A DNA stretch of 64,000 nucleotides from Physcomitrium patens (taxonomy: Eukaryota > Streptophyta > Bryopsida > Funariales > Funariaceae). Positions 1 to 11,005 of this stretch are shown here, in pieces. The stretch lies in NCBI RefSeq assembly GCF_000002425.4, contig NC_037255.1, positions 7,880,063 through 7,944,062 of the forward strand, written 5' to 3'. Every line of letters starts with the position of its first letter. Position 1 is the stretch's first letter. A model generated the notes under the pieces. That model ran no database searches, was not told the origin of the DNA, and worked only from the letters and a program-made list of their open reading frames with translations. A program made the position numbers and the translations under genes.

Positions 1-1999
1 TTCATACAACAAGGAAATCACGCCTATTAATCGTACCTCCGCTTTGCTGCGAAGATAAGGCAATAGATCGTCATCATCAATTTGTTTCGTACTTTCCATG
101 GAGTGAACACCAAGAGCAGCCTTATAATATCCATCCTCCAGTTGTGTATGGTTAACCTTTAACATACAACGAAATATGTTCTTAGAAATGACACCGGAGA
201 GAAACACACCTGAAATACCTTCATTTCAAGAAGTAATCATGTTCAGCATCTACATCGTTGTTCAATTTCACCGTATCGAGAGCATCAAAAATTAAGGAGA
301 GGTTATTTTACAACAACGCCTGCTATAAAACTGAATGCAAAAATCTATCAATCGAAAACCGCAGGTACAGCCCAGCATCTAGGTTTGACTGCTCCACAAA
401 TTTACGCCCTGACGGATTTGTGCTGCCTCATGGTCAATGCGGCAACATTCTAAGCCTAGAAAATTAGGAGAGTGGCACTATGGAAAAATAAACTTACCCC
501 ACGTAAAAGAAGATACTCAATGACAAGATCCTCCCAGTCCAGCTCACTTTTTTTTTCTTGAGGTGGATCCACTCTACGTTTCTTTGCTCGGGAGCTATCA
601 ACACCCGTCGCATTCAAGGCGCTAGGAGACAGAGTTTGAAAAGGCTTGGAATGGGCGTTCCCCAGTCTAGACAATAGACCTCGCTTTGCCTTGAGAATAC
701 GCTCCATTGCAGCACGAATTTTATTGCAACGCCTGCAACCAGCTGACAGTAGTTCAGCTCAAAATTTGTCCGCAAGCAGCCAGAGTAGGAAATGTACAAG
801 TAGATACCCACAATGTGGTGCTGTTGAAATCATGTTTTCAACAATTTAGGATGCCAATATTTATACGTCTTAACATAGTAGGGCTGAGCAACTGAGTCCG
901 TAAAGCACAACGTCAATACCTGCTATGGGCGCCTTCACTAGCAAGAAACGATTTCGGCCAAGCTTGCCAATCGACCTCCTTCCGCTTTAGTGCTTGCACT
1001 AATTTCAACTCGACGCTCCTACTATCCACTAAAAACCGTCTTCCTGACGTGCTTGTCCCCTCCTCAGATTTGTCCCAAGCTGAAACTGATTTCTGTGAAT
1101 TCAAATCGTGTGACTCCACATCCTGTCTTGTGCAAGAAGGTCCTAACTCCACAGAACTCGTGCTGGATATCTTGGAGGGGGGCATCTGCGGATTACTTCC
1201 TTTCCTCTTTTTGGCTCGCTTCATGTCCGTCTCTAAGAACTGTTTTCAGAACCACATCCAACAATCAAGTTATTGGGTCCACCTCGTAGGAACTGGAATA
1301 CAAAACATACTAACAATGCCAGGTAAAGCCTTCAAAGATACAAGATACACATGAATTAACCTGCAAGGCGAAGCATGGACTTTATACCAGATGCTATGTC
1401 ATCACCATGCATTGAAATGAATTAAAAGTTCCTTCACGAACCATAACAAGTTCAGACAGGAAGAGATGATGACAGTAAAACCGAGAGAGTATACAAGATT
1501 AAAATGAACAACCATTGAAAGAGGTCGAGTGCTAAGTATGATGTTCGATGATGCATCAACAGAAATAAATACCTGGAGCAGGAATGGCAAATGCTTATCC
1601 AGTGTCTTGAGAGTGATGTCCTTTCCCCACGGCAATTTTTGGCCCACGCCCACAAGTGCTTCCTACCATCATTAACATTTCAAATTACAACCAAGGAGCC
1701 TAGAAAAAATAATAAATCAACTATGAAGTCCTGAAAGCAGATCTTACATGTTGCAAAACATCTGAGTAGTTCCTACTAAAATCACAATAGCCACGTACCT
1801 TCAGCTCGGTAAGCCGCATTCTACTAGTTCGTGGATGACTATAGACTTCCCGCACCACATCGTCGAGATTCAGCTTGATCTAATCAAGGTCATCAACAAG
1901 TCTCATTGAGATCGCGTGGTCGTTTGGTTGGACTTAAAAACACAGAAGACAAGCTGTAACAGAAAACTAAAAGACACAATTATCTACCTATTTATCAAT

Positions 2000-2093
<94 letters not shown>

Positions 2094-4130
2094 ATAAAAG
2101 AAAATAATACAGCACACAAGTACCTGATTGGCATCTGCCACCAGTGTTATTACGGCTGCCACAACCTGCACCAAATCCCTGAACTGTCATGAACACTAAA
2201 CCATGCATGAAGTCGTCTGAACATGCATGGAATACAATGCATGAAAACAATTATTGCCATAATGCCCTGTTTTGAAATACAATTTCCCAGCTAACAACAA
2301 ACTGTCCATCATATATCTAGAGCAACAGCCAAAAAGAGGAGCTTAAACTCACTGGCAGTGGACGCCTTCCAGTTGTAATAAACCACTGTTGTGAGCATTC
2401 CAGAAGAAGACCACCTTGCTTTGACATCTTTCGAATAAAATCACGTTCTATACCCTGCACATTAAAACTCGTACTGCAACTTAGTAATTTCATAAACTCA
2501 ACACTTCATGATGAAATGAAGGACTAACATCAAAATCCTCCACTTCATGTCCAGCTGACAAGCTACTATAATTCATTACGCGGCAACTTCTCGAACCGTC
2601 TTAAGTACGCAAGGTTGGAAATTGAAGTTCAAGATTAATGCAACCGAAAAACTAAACAATACTTTTTAATAAGTATCATGAGTAAATTTAAAAACTTCCG
2701 GAACGTGCCCAAGAAAGAAATCATAATAGAGAAAAAAATTAAATTAAATTAAATTAAATGAGCCCACTTGAACTTAAGCCGAGATAGACATTGTCAAAGA
2801 ATCAATACCTTTGTCTTAGCAAGTGAGGCAATGGCACGCTCCAGAAAAACCACTGGGTCTGTCTCAGGCTACGCACATGCGGGACATGGCTCAGATGGAC
2901 AAACTTTGAAGACGTCACATACAAAAACCACAAGTTCCTAGATAGCCCAGAGGTTGGACGACGCATTCCAGAAATGAATCCCTCAGAATATACAGTGGAG
3001 GCTACACGTTTCAAAGAGCCGGATAAAGGCACAGGAACCAGTAAATCTCCTAAATGAAAACCAAACATACGGAAAAAATTTCAATGTTGATGCCATAGCA
3101 TAAAAAATAGACAACGACGATCTGAAACAAAGAAAACACGATACAACTGGCTTACCAATTCCAGTTCAAGAGAATCAAGCACACGTCGGTACATACGCCC
3201 CAACTCCACAATGCCGCAATCGACTGAGGACTGTCAAAACACGGCCGTGATTTTTCTCCATAAGGGTCGTTGTTGTCAGCGATACATCAAGCTCGGAAAA
3301 ACTCGAAGATGGTAGAAACTAAGTGTGCTGAAGAAGTGTTGATACGTCAAGAAAAATAAACAAAAGGAACCAACAAAATGATGCGGACATCTCAAACATG
3401 CTGAATACGTGACTCGATTAACGCCAAATGATATTATCAAAAATATGGCATCGCCACAACATCCATGAAGAGATCATTCTTAACTCGAAACTTACCGCGA
3501 CTTCAACAAGTGTGAGAGGAAGGCGGCTCTGACGAATCGCCACGTAAATACAAGCGCCTACCAAGACTTCTATCCACCGGCCTTGTCCCCACTCTCCATC
3601 CAACAATCGTTCCAACATGAATTTTACATCTTCTACTCTTTCATGAGGTACCCGCAAAACTGCAGTAATCTCCTTCATCTTCTTCATGACCTCTCTCTGA
3701 AAATCAGAAAGAAAAGTGATATCAGCTTCTAAAGGATTTCTGCCTTCGTGTGTCACAAATTGCTTGAGGAGGAATTTCAATCACATCCACTAGAACGATC
3801 AACAAACCGAGAAGAAATTAGAGAAACCAAATAAATGTCTCACTAAAACACTCAAAGGAATGATAAGAAACACACCCTGTTCATCTCATCCCGATTGGCA
3901 GAAGAATGAAGCAGCGGTCCTGCCAACCCACACGCTGCCAGGGATCCATCCTCACCAGGCTTAACATAAGTACCCCCTCGCTCCAAGACGTGCCCTGCCT
4001 GATGGTGAGACCCCAAATACGTCTCCACGTCGTCGAAAACTCGGCCACAGTTGTCGCAGGCTAGGATGCCGTAAACAGAGTCCATCGTAACTGTCCCCAG
4101 GCCACATGCTTCACAGGTGTCCGCGGCCAT
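1..4130 (-). CDS. TFIIB-family transcription factor, plant PTF2/BRF-like; 3' end outside window
   Basis: Start ATG at 4130. Exons I can place: 4130-3876, 3762-3496, 3230-3156, 2868-2809, 2454-2353, 2165-2124, 1879-1799, 1662-1573, 1239-920, 732-498, probably 449-406, and one ending near 42 at an AG|GTACGA donor. Residues 6-28 form a zinc ribbon (CEAC, then CDNC). Cyclin-fold segments follow, including EVLVGACIYVAIRQSRLPLT, DPVVFLERAIASLAKTK, and TTGRRPLP running across a splice into VVAAVITLVADANQ; such repeats bind TBP and DNA in TFIIB/BRF proteins. The C-terminal part has a Lys/Arg-rich linker, DWEDLVIEYLLLRG and an acidic DDDDLLPYLRSKAE block. This order fits plant PTF2/BRF-like factors of the Pol I/II/III initiation machinery, acting in the nucleus. 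The family is well supported, the exact subfamily is inference. The junction between about 406 and 155 is unresolved: one reading meets a stop unless a GC|GTAAAT donor is used. Confidence 0.82.
2001..2092. repeat. Compound microsatellite (CT)9(AT)14(AG)23
   Basis: Three perfect dinucleotide runs abut: CT 2001-2018, AT 2019-2046, AG 2047-2092. CT and AG are reverse complements around a self-complementary AT core, so the tract can fold into one long hairpin. It lies in the intron between the sixth and seventh placed exons of the TFIIB-like gene. Confidence 0.95.
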
Positions 4131-5180
4131 GGCTGTAACACTTCCGATAGAAGAAACAAACGTCGAAGGAATTCCTAAACCTCGAAGCCTCGCGGAATCC
4201 GCACGATTGTACGAAAGTACCTAAAGTGACCATGCACCAAATCGGTTGATGCCCAACTCGATGTAGAGTTTGGTAATGATCGTCCCGGGAAGCGGAATTG
4301 CGATTGGGATAGCGCTGTTGTGTAGGCTTCAGAATTGTAATGAAGAACCCTGTTGAAAACAACTTATAAAGGTTAAGCCATCAAAAGTAAGAGATATCGT
4401 TGCAAGAACCATTAATTGTGAAAACGAAACATGAACGCCACCAAATATGAGATCACTAAAAAATAGACACCATTGATGTATTGCTCTAATTTCTATATAA
4501 AATAAGCACACTGGTGCCACAATCCTGGAGAATGCTACCGAAAGTTCAATTTTAAATTGTAAAAGCTAGTAATAACCCCACAGCAAGCCAAAATCCCAAT
4601 GCGACAACAAAAACACTCATGTCGAACGACAATCTCCACAGATGCAATTCACCACCACACAACAATTCAACCGCTCGTGGAGCTGTAATCGAGCACAACA
4701 AGCCAAAAAACTCTATCCACTCCATCATACTCGCCCTGCAACCAGATTCCCCACACCTGGCACTAGCAATCGTGTCTAACAACCATTCAACAATACACGG
4801 AAACAGATCTAAACTCTAGACTCCAAGCATGAAACAACCACAAGAAAAGTGGAATAAATGAACTAATCAACACCAACCTTCTATTGCTTCTGCCTCTGGA
4901 ACTCCGCGTCGCTGCTCTGCGGCACCACCGCTGCCCTTTGCCCTTAAACTTGATCATTCTACAAAATTCATGCTTCCAAACACTCCGAAACGAAAAATAG
5001 AAACAAACTCTTTGGAAACCCTAAGCGAAACCGTAGAGCAACTGAAGCAAACTAACACACATGCGAAAACTTTCGAAGCATGTTCCGTGATTCACAATTC
5101 AGCAGACGTCGCGAGCCTGGAAAAACAGGACAGGCGACTACTAGAATTCAAATTCGAGCTGCAAATCCAAAGCGTCACTG
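4131..5180. other. Upstream region of the TFIIB-like gene; no gene seen
   Basis: This is the leader and promoter side of the minus-strand TFIIB-like gene. Short open frames at 4552-4819 occur on both strands and resemble no family I know. No recognisable RNA gene was seen. The region is moderately AT-rich and free of obvious repeats. Confidence 0.5.
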
Positions 5181-5188
5181 TATAAATA
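5181..5188 (+). promoter_or_regulatory. TATA-box-like element
   Basis: The octamer TATAAATA matches the plant TATA consensus in plus orientation. No convincing plus-strand protein gene follows. The next tract, 5187-5327, is bounded by a 10-bp inverted repeat, so the element could serve a short non-coding transcript or be coincidental. Confidence 0.35.
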
Positions 5189-5327
5189 GCTTCGCAGCCA
5201 GTTCCCGAGCTTCCCGCAAACATCACCAACCCTAACTCCACGCCGGTGCTAGTCCACTACCCGGTTGATGTGTGGTGGGCCTTCGGTTGAAAGTTCGAAT
5301 CCCGTTGCCAACGGCGTTGCGAAGCTA
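5187..5327 (+). other. Inverted-repeat-bounded tract with a tRNA B-box-like sequence
   Basis: TAGCTTCGCA at 5187-5196 is exactly complementary to TGCGAAGCTA at 5318-5327, closing a stem around about 120 nt. Inside, AAGTTCGAATCCC at 5291-5303 resembles the internal B box of tRNA genes and tRNA-derived SINEs. A normal tRNA cloverleaf cannot be folded: the five bases either side of TTCGAAT do not pair as a T stem. It may be a degenerate tRNA-derived element or a structured RNA. Confidence 0.3.
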
Positions 5328-5559
5328 CACATGAACTGGATTATGGTGCTTAGGGTGAAGTGGATTGATGAGAGAACAAATGCGCTTCTTTGTATGCCTT
5401 CTTGTTACGGAGATATTTGTTAAGTTTTGCTCAACATGGGTTGTAATGTTGAAATTTGGTGTAAGAATTATAGATTCTTTTATAAAGTGGAAAAAGTTCA
5501 GGAAATACAAACTAAATGTTGTAAATTTCTTAGGAGAGCATGTTTTTAGTAATACTTGA

Positions 5560-5712
5560 GTTCCATGAATTGTAATTCTTACTTATTTTTTAATGTTTAG
5601 AAACAAATCCTTCACCCAAAAAAAAAAAAAAAAAAAAAAAAAAGAAAGAAGGTAGAGTTAGATTCAATTTTGAGTTGCTACTAACTAATATTCTTTATTT
5701 GGTTTCTTAGTC

Positions 5713-5752
<40 letters not shown>

Positions 5753-6560
5753 TTAAAAATCATGTAACACTTCTCTCATCACCCTACCTCCTATTAGCAA
5801 GCACACAAAAAAAATTCAAACTCCATCCAAATAAACAGTAGTAATAATAATAATGATAATTTGTCTAACCCAAGAAAGTTACAATTTTTCTTGGATAAAA
5901 CACTAATTTTAGAAAAAAAACTCTACTCTATTCATAGTTAAGGGAGAGTTCTATAGTAGCCATTTGTTAGGGATAATTAACATTTGTATCTTACAATTAA
6001 TCAAATTCATTAAAGCATAATGTTTCTCACATCTACTTGTATGTTTTTACAAATTGAGATGTATATACTTTGTCTAAGAATTGTAATATTAAAGATATGT
6101 TTTGAACATAGTTTTTGAGTGTTGTTAATGTCACCTCAAACTGCCCTAAACTTGTGTTGCACACCGCAATGCACTTTATGGAATAATAAAATACACATTT
6201 CATAGAAAATGTGCATTAGCAATGTTCTATACAAATACAATAAAAATTTAGATTAACCTGTAGTGGCATTAGCAAAAAAATATGATTACATGTGATGGAT
6301 GACAAGTTGTGGTAGCATTAGCAATACCCTAGATTTTTTGCCAAATAATTATCTATATCTAATCTTGCATAAACACTTTTAAAAAATAAGAACAACTTTA
6401 CAAAAAAAACAAAACAAATCTCACACATCCCACACCTGGATATAAAACTTGGGGTGCTCACAATTTGCTGGTTACTCCTGTCGCATTAATCCCCATTAAT
6501 TGATCACGGATTATGTACACCTTGAGCGAATGGGGTTAAATAAATGTTGGAAGATGGTGG
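5560..6560. other. AT-rich spacer between the TFIIB-like gene and FtsZ
   Basis: Contains a poly-A run near 5618-5643 and an (AT)n run near 5715-5745. Otherwise it is AT-rich sequence without open frames of note. No gene or RNA signature was seen. Confidence 0.6.
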
Positions 6561-6599
6561 AACACCGCGGATGCCGCGGATTCACCCTATCACCACGAA

Positions 6600-7248
6600 A
6601 CTTTAAAGTAGTGCAGGCGGCTTTTGGTTCGAAATTCGTTCGGTAAACACGCCGCACCCCGTGCGTTCAAATTCGATCTTCAGATAGAGTAGATTGTGAG
6701 CCCAGGTCAGGTTTCGATTTGAGGCTCTCTTTGTTTATCGCCATCTGTGGCGAGTCGGAGCCGTCGTCGATTTTTATAAAACAGGAATGTAGATTTCATG
6801 AAATGTAAGCGTAGCCTGCAAATTTGAACGCATTGTGCTGTCAGTTTTAGGGTTGTGAGGTTGTGTCAAGGGAATGCGGTGCAGTTTTGGATCGTTCTTC
6901 TTTATTGCGCTTGGTAAATTGTTTCTCTGTTTCTTTCCTGGGTCGTCGTGGTTGAGTCTGGTTTTCGGATTTCAAAGAATGCAGTCATAGTGCAATTCGA
7001 AGCTGGAAGCGTGTAGAGCGTTGTGGTATTTGGATATGGTGTGAAGGTTTTGTGGTGGAGTTGTCCTGCGTCGTCATCCCGGAGTAGCTATTGCTAGTCG
7101 AGCCAATTTATTGTTTTGAGGTTTCATAGCTCAATTTTACTTCTTGAGGGTTAGAATTGTAGAGCTTGACAATGTTAGTGTTGGCCAAGTTACTCTTTTT
7201 GCAATTGCAACCTTGTGGACGACTGTGAATGAGTCGAATCGCACCATC
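6600..7248 (+). promoter_or_regulatory. Promoter and 5' leader of FtsZ
   Basis: Base composition changes here to the G/T-rich style of the leaders in this window. Upstream ATGs occur before the chosen start, including one near 7171 whose short frame ends quickly, so the leader may contain small upstream open frames. The transcription start cannot be fixed from sequence. Confidence 0.5.
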
Positions 7249-9368
7249 ATGATCACGTGTAGGGTTTGGGTTGGTTTGGGGCCGGTGAGCCCTTCTTTGA
7301 TTCTTCTGCCCTCGAAGAGTAACGGAGAATGCGTCCTAAGTGCAAGAAAAGCTGATTGGGGATTACTGAGCCAAGTGCAATGCCAACGCTTTCGATGTCT
7401 ATCTTCAGAATATAAGGGTCATAATCTTAAACTTAGAAGACGTAGCCGTGTCTCAGCTTCCAACAGAGAAAACGGTAGTTTAAATGGGCGTTTCCAGGAA
7501 TCACTGAGTCAAGAGAATGGGTATCCGGCACCAACTGAAGGGACTGATCCTCACACTTTCTCCACGGCGATGGACTCCTTAGCTATTAAAGCAGAGGAAG
7601 CTTACAATGACGTACAGGATTCTTTTGCCAAGAGTAGTAAACAACGGAGCTTATCTGGCTGCGCTTCTATCAAAGTGTTCGGTGTCGGGGGTGGTGGATG
7701 CAATGCGGTAGACGAAATGGTGAGGTCAGAACTATTGAATGTTGAGTTCTGGGCCGTCAATACTGACAAACAAGCATTGAACAAGTCGCTGGCTCCCAAT
7801 AAAATTCAAATTGGACAGGACACGACAGCCGGCCGCGGTGCAGGTCGGAGCTTCTCATCTTATGGTTGATTAGGTTATGTTAGGTCTTTGATTTTCATAA
7901 AGCAGGTTGAAAAACTGCCTGAGTGAAGATGGATACGAACCACGGTGTTTTATGCCTTCATGTGTGAGGAACCAACATGATTCGTCATAAGCTGTTCGTT
8001 GCTTCTTTCTTGATTTTCTCGATTATTGTTGCTTATTAACGAATATTTTCGGAAATTGACGAGATTCAGGTGGAAGAAGTGCAACCGGTGAGGAAGCAGC
8101 TACAGAGTCATTGGCGGAGCTTTCGATGGCACTTGAAGGTGCCGATTTAGTCTTCATCGCCTCCGGTATGGGTGGCGGTACTGGTTCAGGAGCAGGTGTG
8201 TGCACTTTCTGATTTCGTCTAAAATATCAGGCGTTTATCGAGGATGCGGTTGCTGTCATCGATCAATACCTCATGCCGCCATGTCTGAGTCCGTTCTGAC
8301 GAACATTCATGACGGACCTCCGTAATTCTACTTGGAGTTTGTGAGCGAAACAGAGGGTTAATTTTGCTGCAATCCTGAAGATGGTGAATTGAAGTGTACG
8401 CTGTTTTGATTTCCAGCTCCTGTGGTGGCTCGGTTGGCGAAGGCTATGGGAGCGTTAACGATTGGCATAGTAACTGAACCTTTCACATTTGAAGGGTTCA
8501 CCCGAGCTCGACAAGCTAGGAAAGCCATTGAGGACATGCGCCATGCGGCTGACACTGTGGTTGTAGTTCCAAATGATCGGTTGCTCCAGACTGTAGCACC
8601 TGACACATCTATGCTGGAGGCTTTCCATCTTGCAGATGACGTCTTGCGGCAGGTACATTATCTGATTGTCACGATCTCATCATGCACTTCGCAGAAAAAT
8701 TTCATAAAATAATACTTAACATGTACTTACTTGCTGGAGCTCTGATGTCGCTAACATCTTCAACAGTCAGTTAGCAACACCATTACCTTTTTTGCTGTGT
8801 TCGGTTCAAAGGGTTCACTGTGTCATTTCATTTTCTACTCTTGGGCCAACAGGGAGTGCAAGGAATTTCAGACATCATCACGATACCCGGGCTAGTCAAC
8901 GTCGACTTTGCGGATGTGAAAGCTATCATGTCAAATGCAGGGAGTGCAATGTTGGGAATCGGCGCTGGTTTTGGGAAGAACCGTGCTGAGGAGGTGGCAC
9001 GGTCAGCCATCATGTCTCCTCTACTCCGCTCCGTCTCGAGACCCATGGGTATTGTGTACAATGTGACAGGTGGGAGCGACCTAACTCTTCACGAGGTCAA
9101 CATCGCTGCCGAAATTGTTCATGACATGGCTGATCCAAACGCAAATGTTATCTTTGGGGCGGTCATTGATGAGAGCTTTAAGGGGATGATACGTATGACT
9201 GTCATTGCAACTGGATTTAGAGAGCCTGGAGAGGAGAAGGTCGTTGGTAGTGTTCGAACTGTAGACGATGATATATTCTACTGGGAACAGAATAAGAATA
9301 GGTCCGACCTTGGCAAAGTGCCGGACGTTTTGCGAAGAAAAGATCGAAGGCGTGGCAGTGGCAGGTAA
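7249..9368 (+). CDS. FtsZ: Plastid division GTPase FtsZ (FtsZ2/FtsZ3-like)
   Basis: Exons 7249-7843, 8070-8195, 8417-8652 and 8853-9368 join to 490 residues. The start is the first in-frame ATG; the open frame extends upstream only from TTG. About 140 N-terminal residues are rich in Ser/Arg and act plausibly as a plastid transit peptide plus spacer. The tubulin/FtsZ fold begins at [17 protein letters not shown] (about 141). The nucleotide signature GGGTGSG is at 233-239, split by no intron but followed by one. The T7 catalytic loop NVDFADVK is at 335-342. The C-terminus VPDVLRRK (475-482) resembles the core tail motif that binds ARC6-type anchors in FtsZ2. FtsZ polymerises on the stromal face of the plastid envelope. 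The divergence between GVGGGG and the T7 loop leaves open whether this is FtsZ2 or the moss/algal FtsZ3 group. Confidence 0.95.
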
Positions 9369-10429
9369 CTGCCGGGTTTACTCTTTATGCGTATGGGATT
9401 TAAAGAGAAGCCGCTGAGCCTGAGATTCTACAGGAGGTTTGTGGAGTTGTTGTGATCAAGCACCATCTTTCAATAGAATGAAGATCATGGTTTTAAAAAC
9501 AGTGAGCATTTCTCAATCGATACTCTGAAAGCCTGTACTCAAAGCTGGAGCTGCGAAAACAGTGTACGAAGGGCACTGATTTGATGACACAGCATCTTTG
9601 TGAATAGAACCAGGAATTGAATTTGAGGAACATGGGGTTCTTTATTTTTTAAGGGTTTGTGAAATGTCTAACTGTAAAGCGTTGTGCGCTTCATTTCTCA
9701 CTTAACAAGTACCTCTAGCATTTCTGGTGGTACATAGCCTTCAGTTGGAGGGAATCGCTGGACGACAACAAAGGTGATTCGACAGTGTAATTGTTTAGGA
9801 ATGTTTTACATTGAGACAAGGTGGGAGGCCACAATTTTTAAATGTTTTGATTTGTTGGGATTGATAAGTTTTCTTGAGTTGATTTCATATTTGAAAAAAC
9901 AAGTCCGAAGGTTTTAAGAGAAAACGATGAGATAGAATAATATTTTTTCTATATGACAAAGGTAATGTTGTCTCCCAAAAACTTTATTGGGTTTATTTCA
10001 AAGCGGTGGTTTTTAGAGAAATTTGAGAAGTTGCATTAAATATCCTTAAAACAACCATTAAACTAGCAAGAAATCTCATAGTTATTTGAATCATAGCATA
10101 GGTTGATGCATTTAGACTTGTAATAATAATAAAACTTGTCCATTTCATGGCATGTTTCTACTGTATACTAAAAAATCCTATCATTAAGAATTTAAATACT
10201 ATATTGAATTCAATCCTATGTATATCCAAAAAATATGAAATATACATTTAATACATGCACATGTACATGGATTTTTTTCACAACTTTTTATTATTGAGCT
10301 TTTAGTTATGGTAGACTCAATTGAAAGGTCAAAATAACTTAAGGAGCTAAAGAATTTAAATGTATTTGTTTTCTAAAACAAAATGCAAAGTAATTAGAAC
10401 TTTGAGGGTTTGGTGAATGGTACAAGTTG
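9369..10429. other. FtsZ 3' region and AT-rich spacer
   Basis: The first few hundred bases are likely FtsZ 3' UTR. Beyond about 9850 the sequence is AT-rich and featureless on both strands, leading into the first copy of the large interspersed repeat. Confidence 0.55.
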
Positions 10430-10972
10430 CATAGGCTCCCAAGAGAAAATCTAATCTAAGAAAAGAGAGTTGAGTTTATGAAATTTGGAGCTTGTCATGG
10501 TCTATGTTTTTAAAACTTATGAAAAAAAATTTAAGGATTTATTAATCAAGCTCAATCAATCTAATAAAAATAAATAAAAATAAAATGGTCAAAGATACTT
10601 AATATAGTTCAAAAATCAATATATTTTATAGTAAAAAAATTACAAATCAATGCAATTAAGTGTGAATGTTGGATTTGAACTTGTTATCTTATTGTTAATA
10701 TTAACTTTGTGTGATTTATATAAAATATTTAATATATTTATATTTTATAAATAATATATTTTGCAAGTTTTGAAATTTTTTTAGAATGGTAAAATATAAA
10801 AATATTTGAATGTCAACCATTTTTCTTACAGGAATATTGATTGTAGCAAGATGTGAAATGAAAGATAAATATTTTGAATATTTTGAATATTTTGAAGCTA
10901 AATATTTTGAAATTTTCACAAAATAATAATAAAAATAAAAATAATGCTTTTATTTGGAAGTAATTTGCTACC

Positions 10973-11005
<33 letters not shown>

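Noticed and set aside
5236-5316. A tRNA gene around the TTCGAAT at 5294-5300
   Set aside because: The bases flanking TTCGAAT do not form a T stem and no anticodon arm fits; only the B-box-like core and a partial acceptor-like pairing are present.
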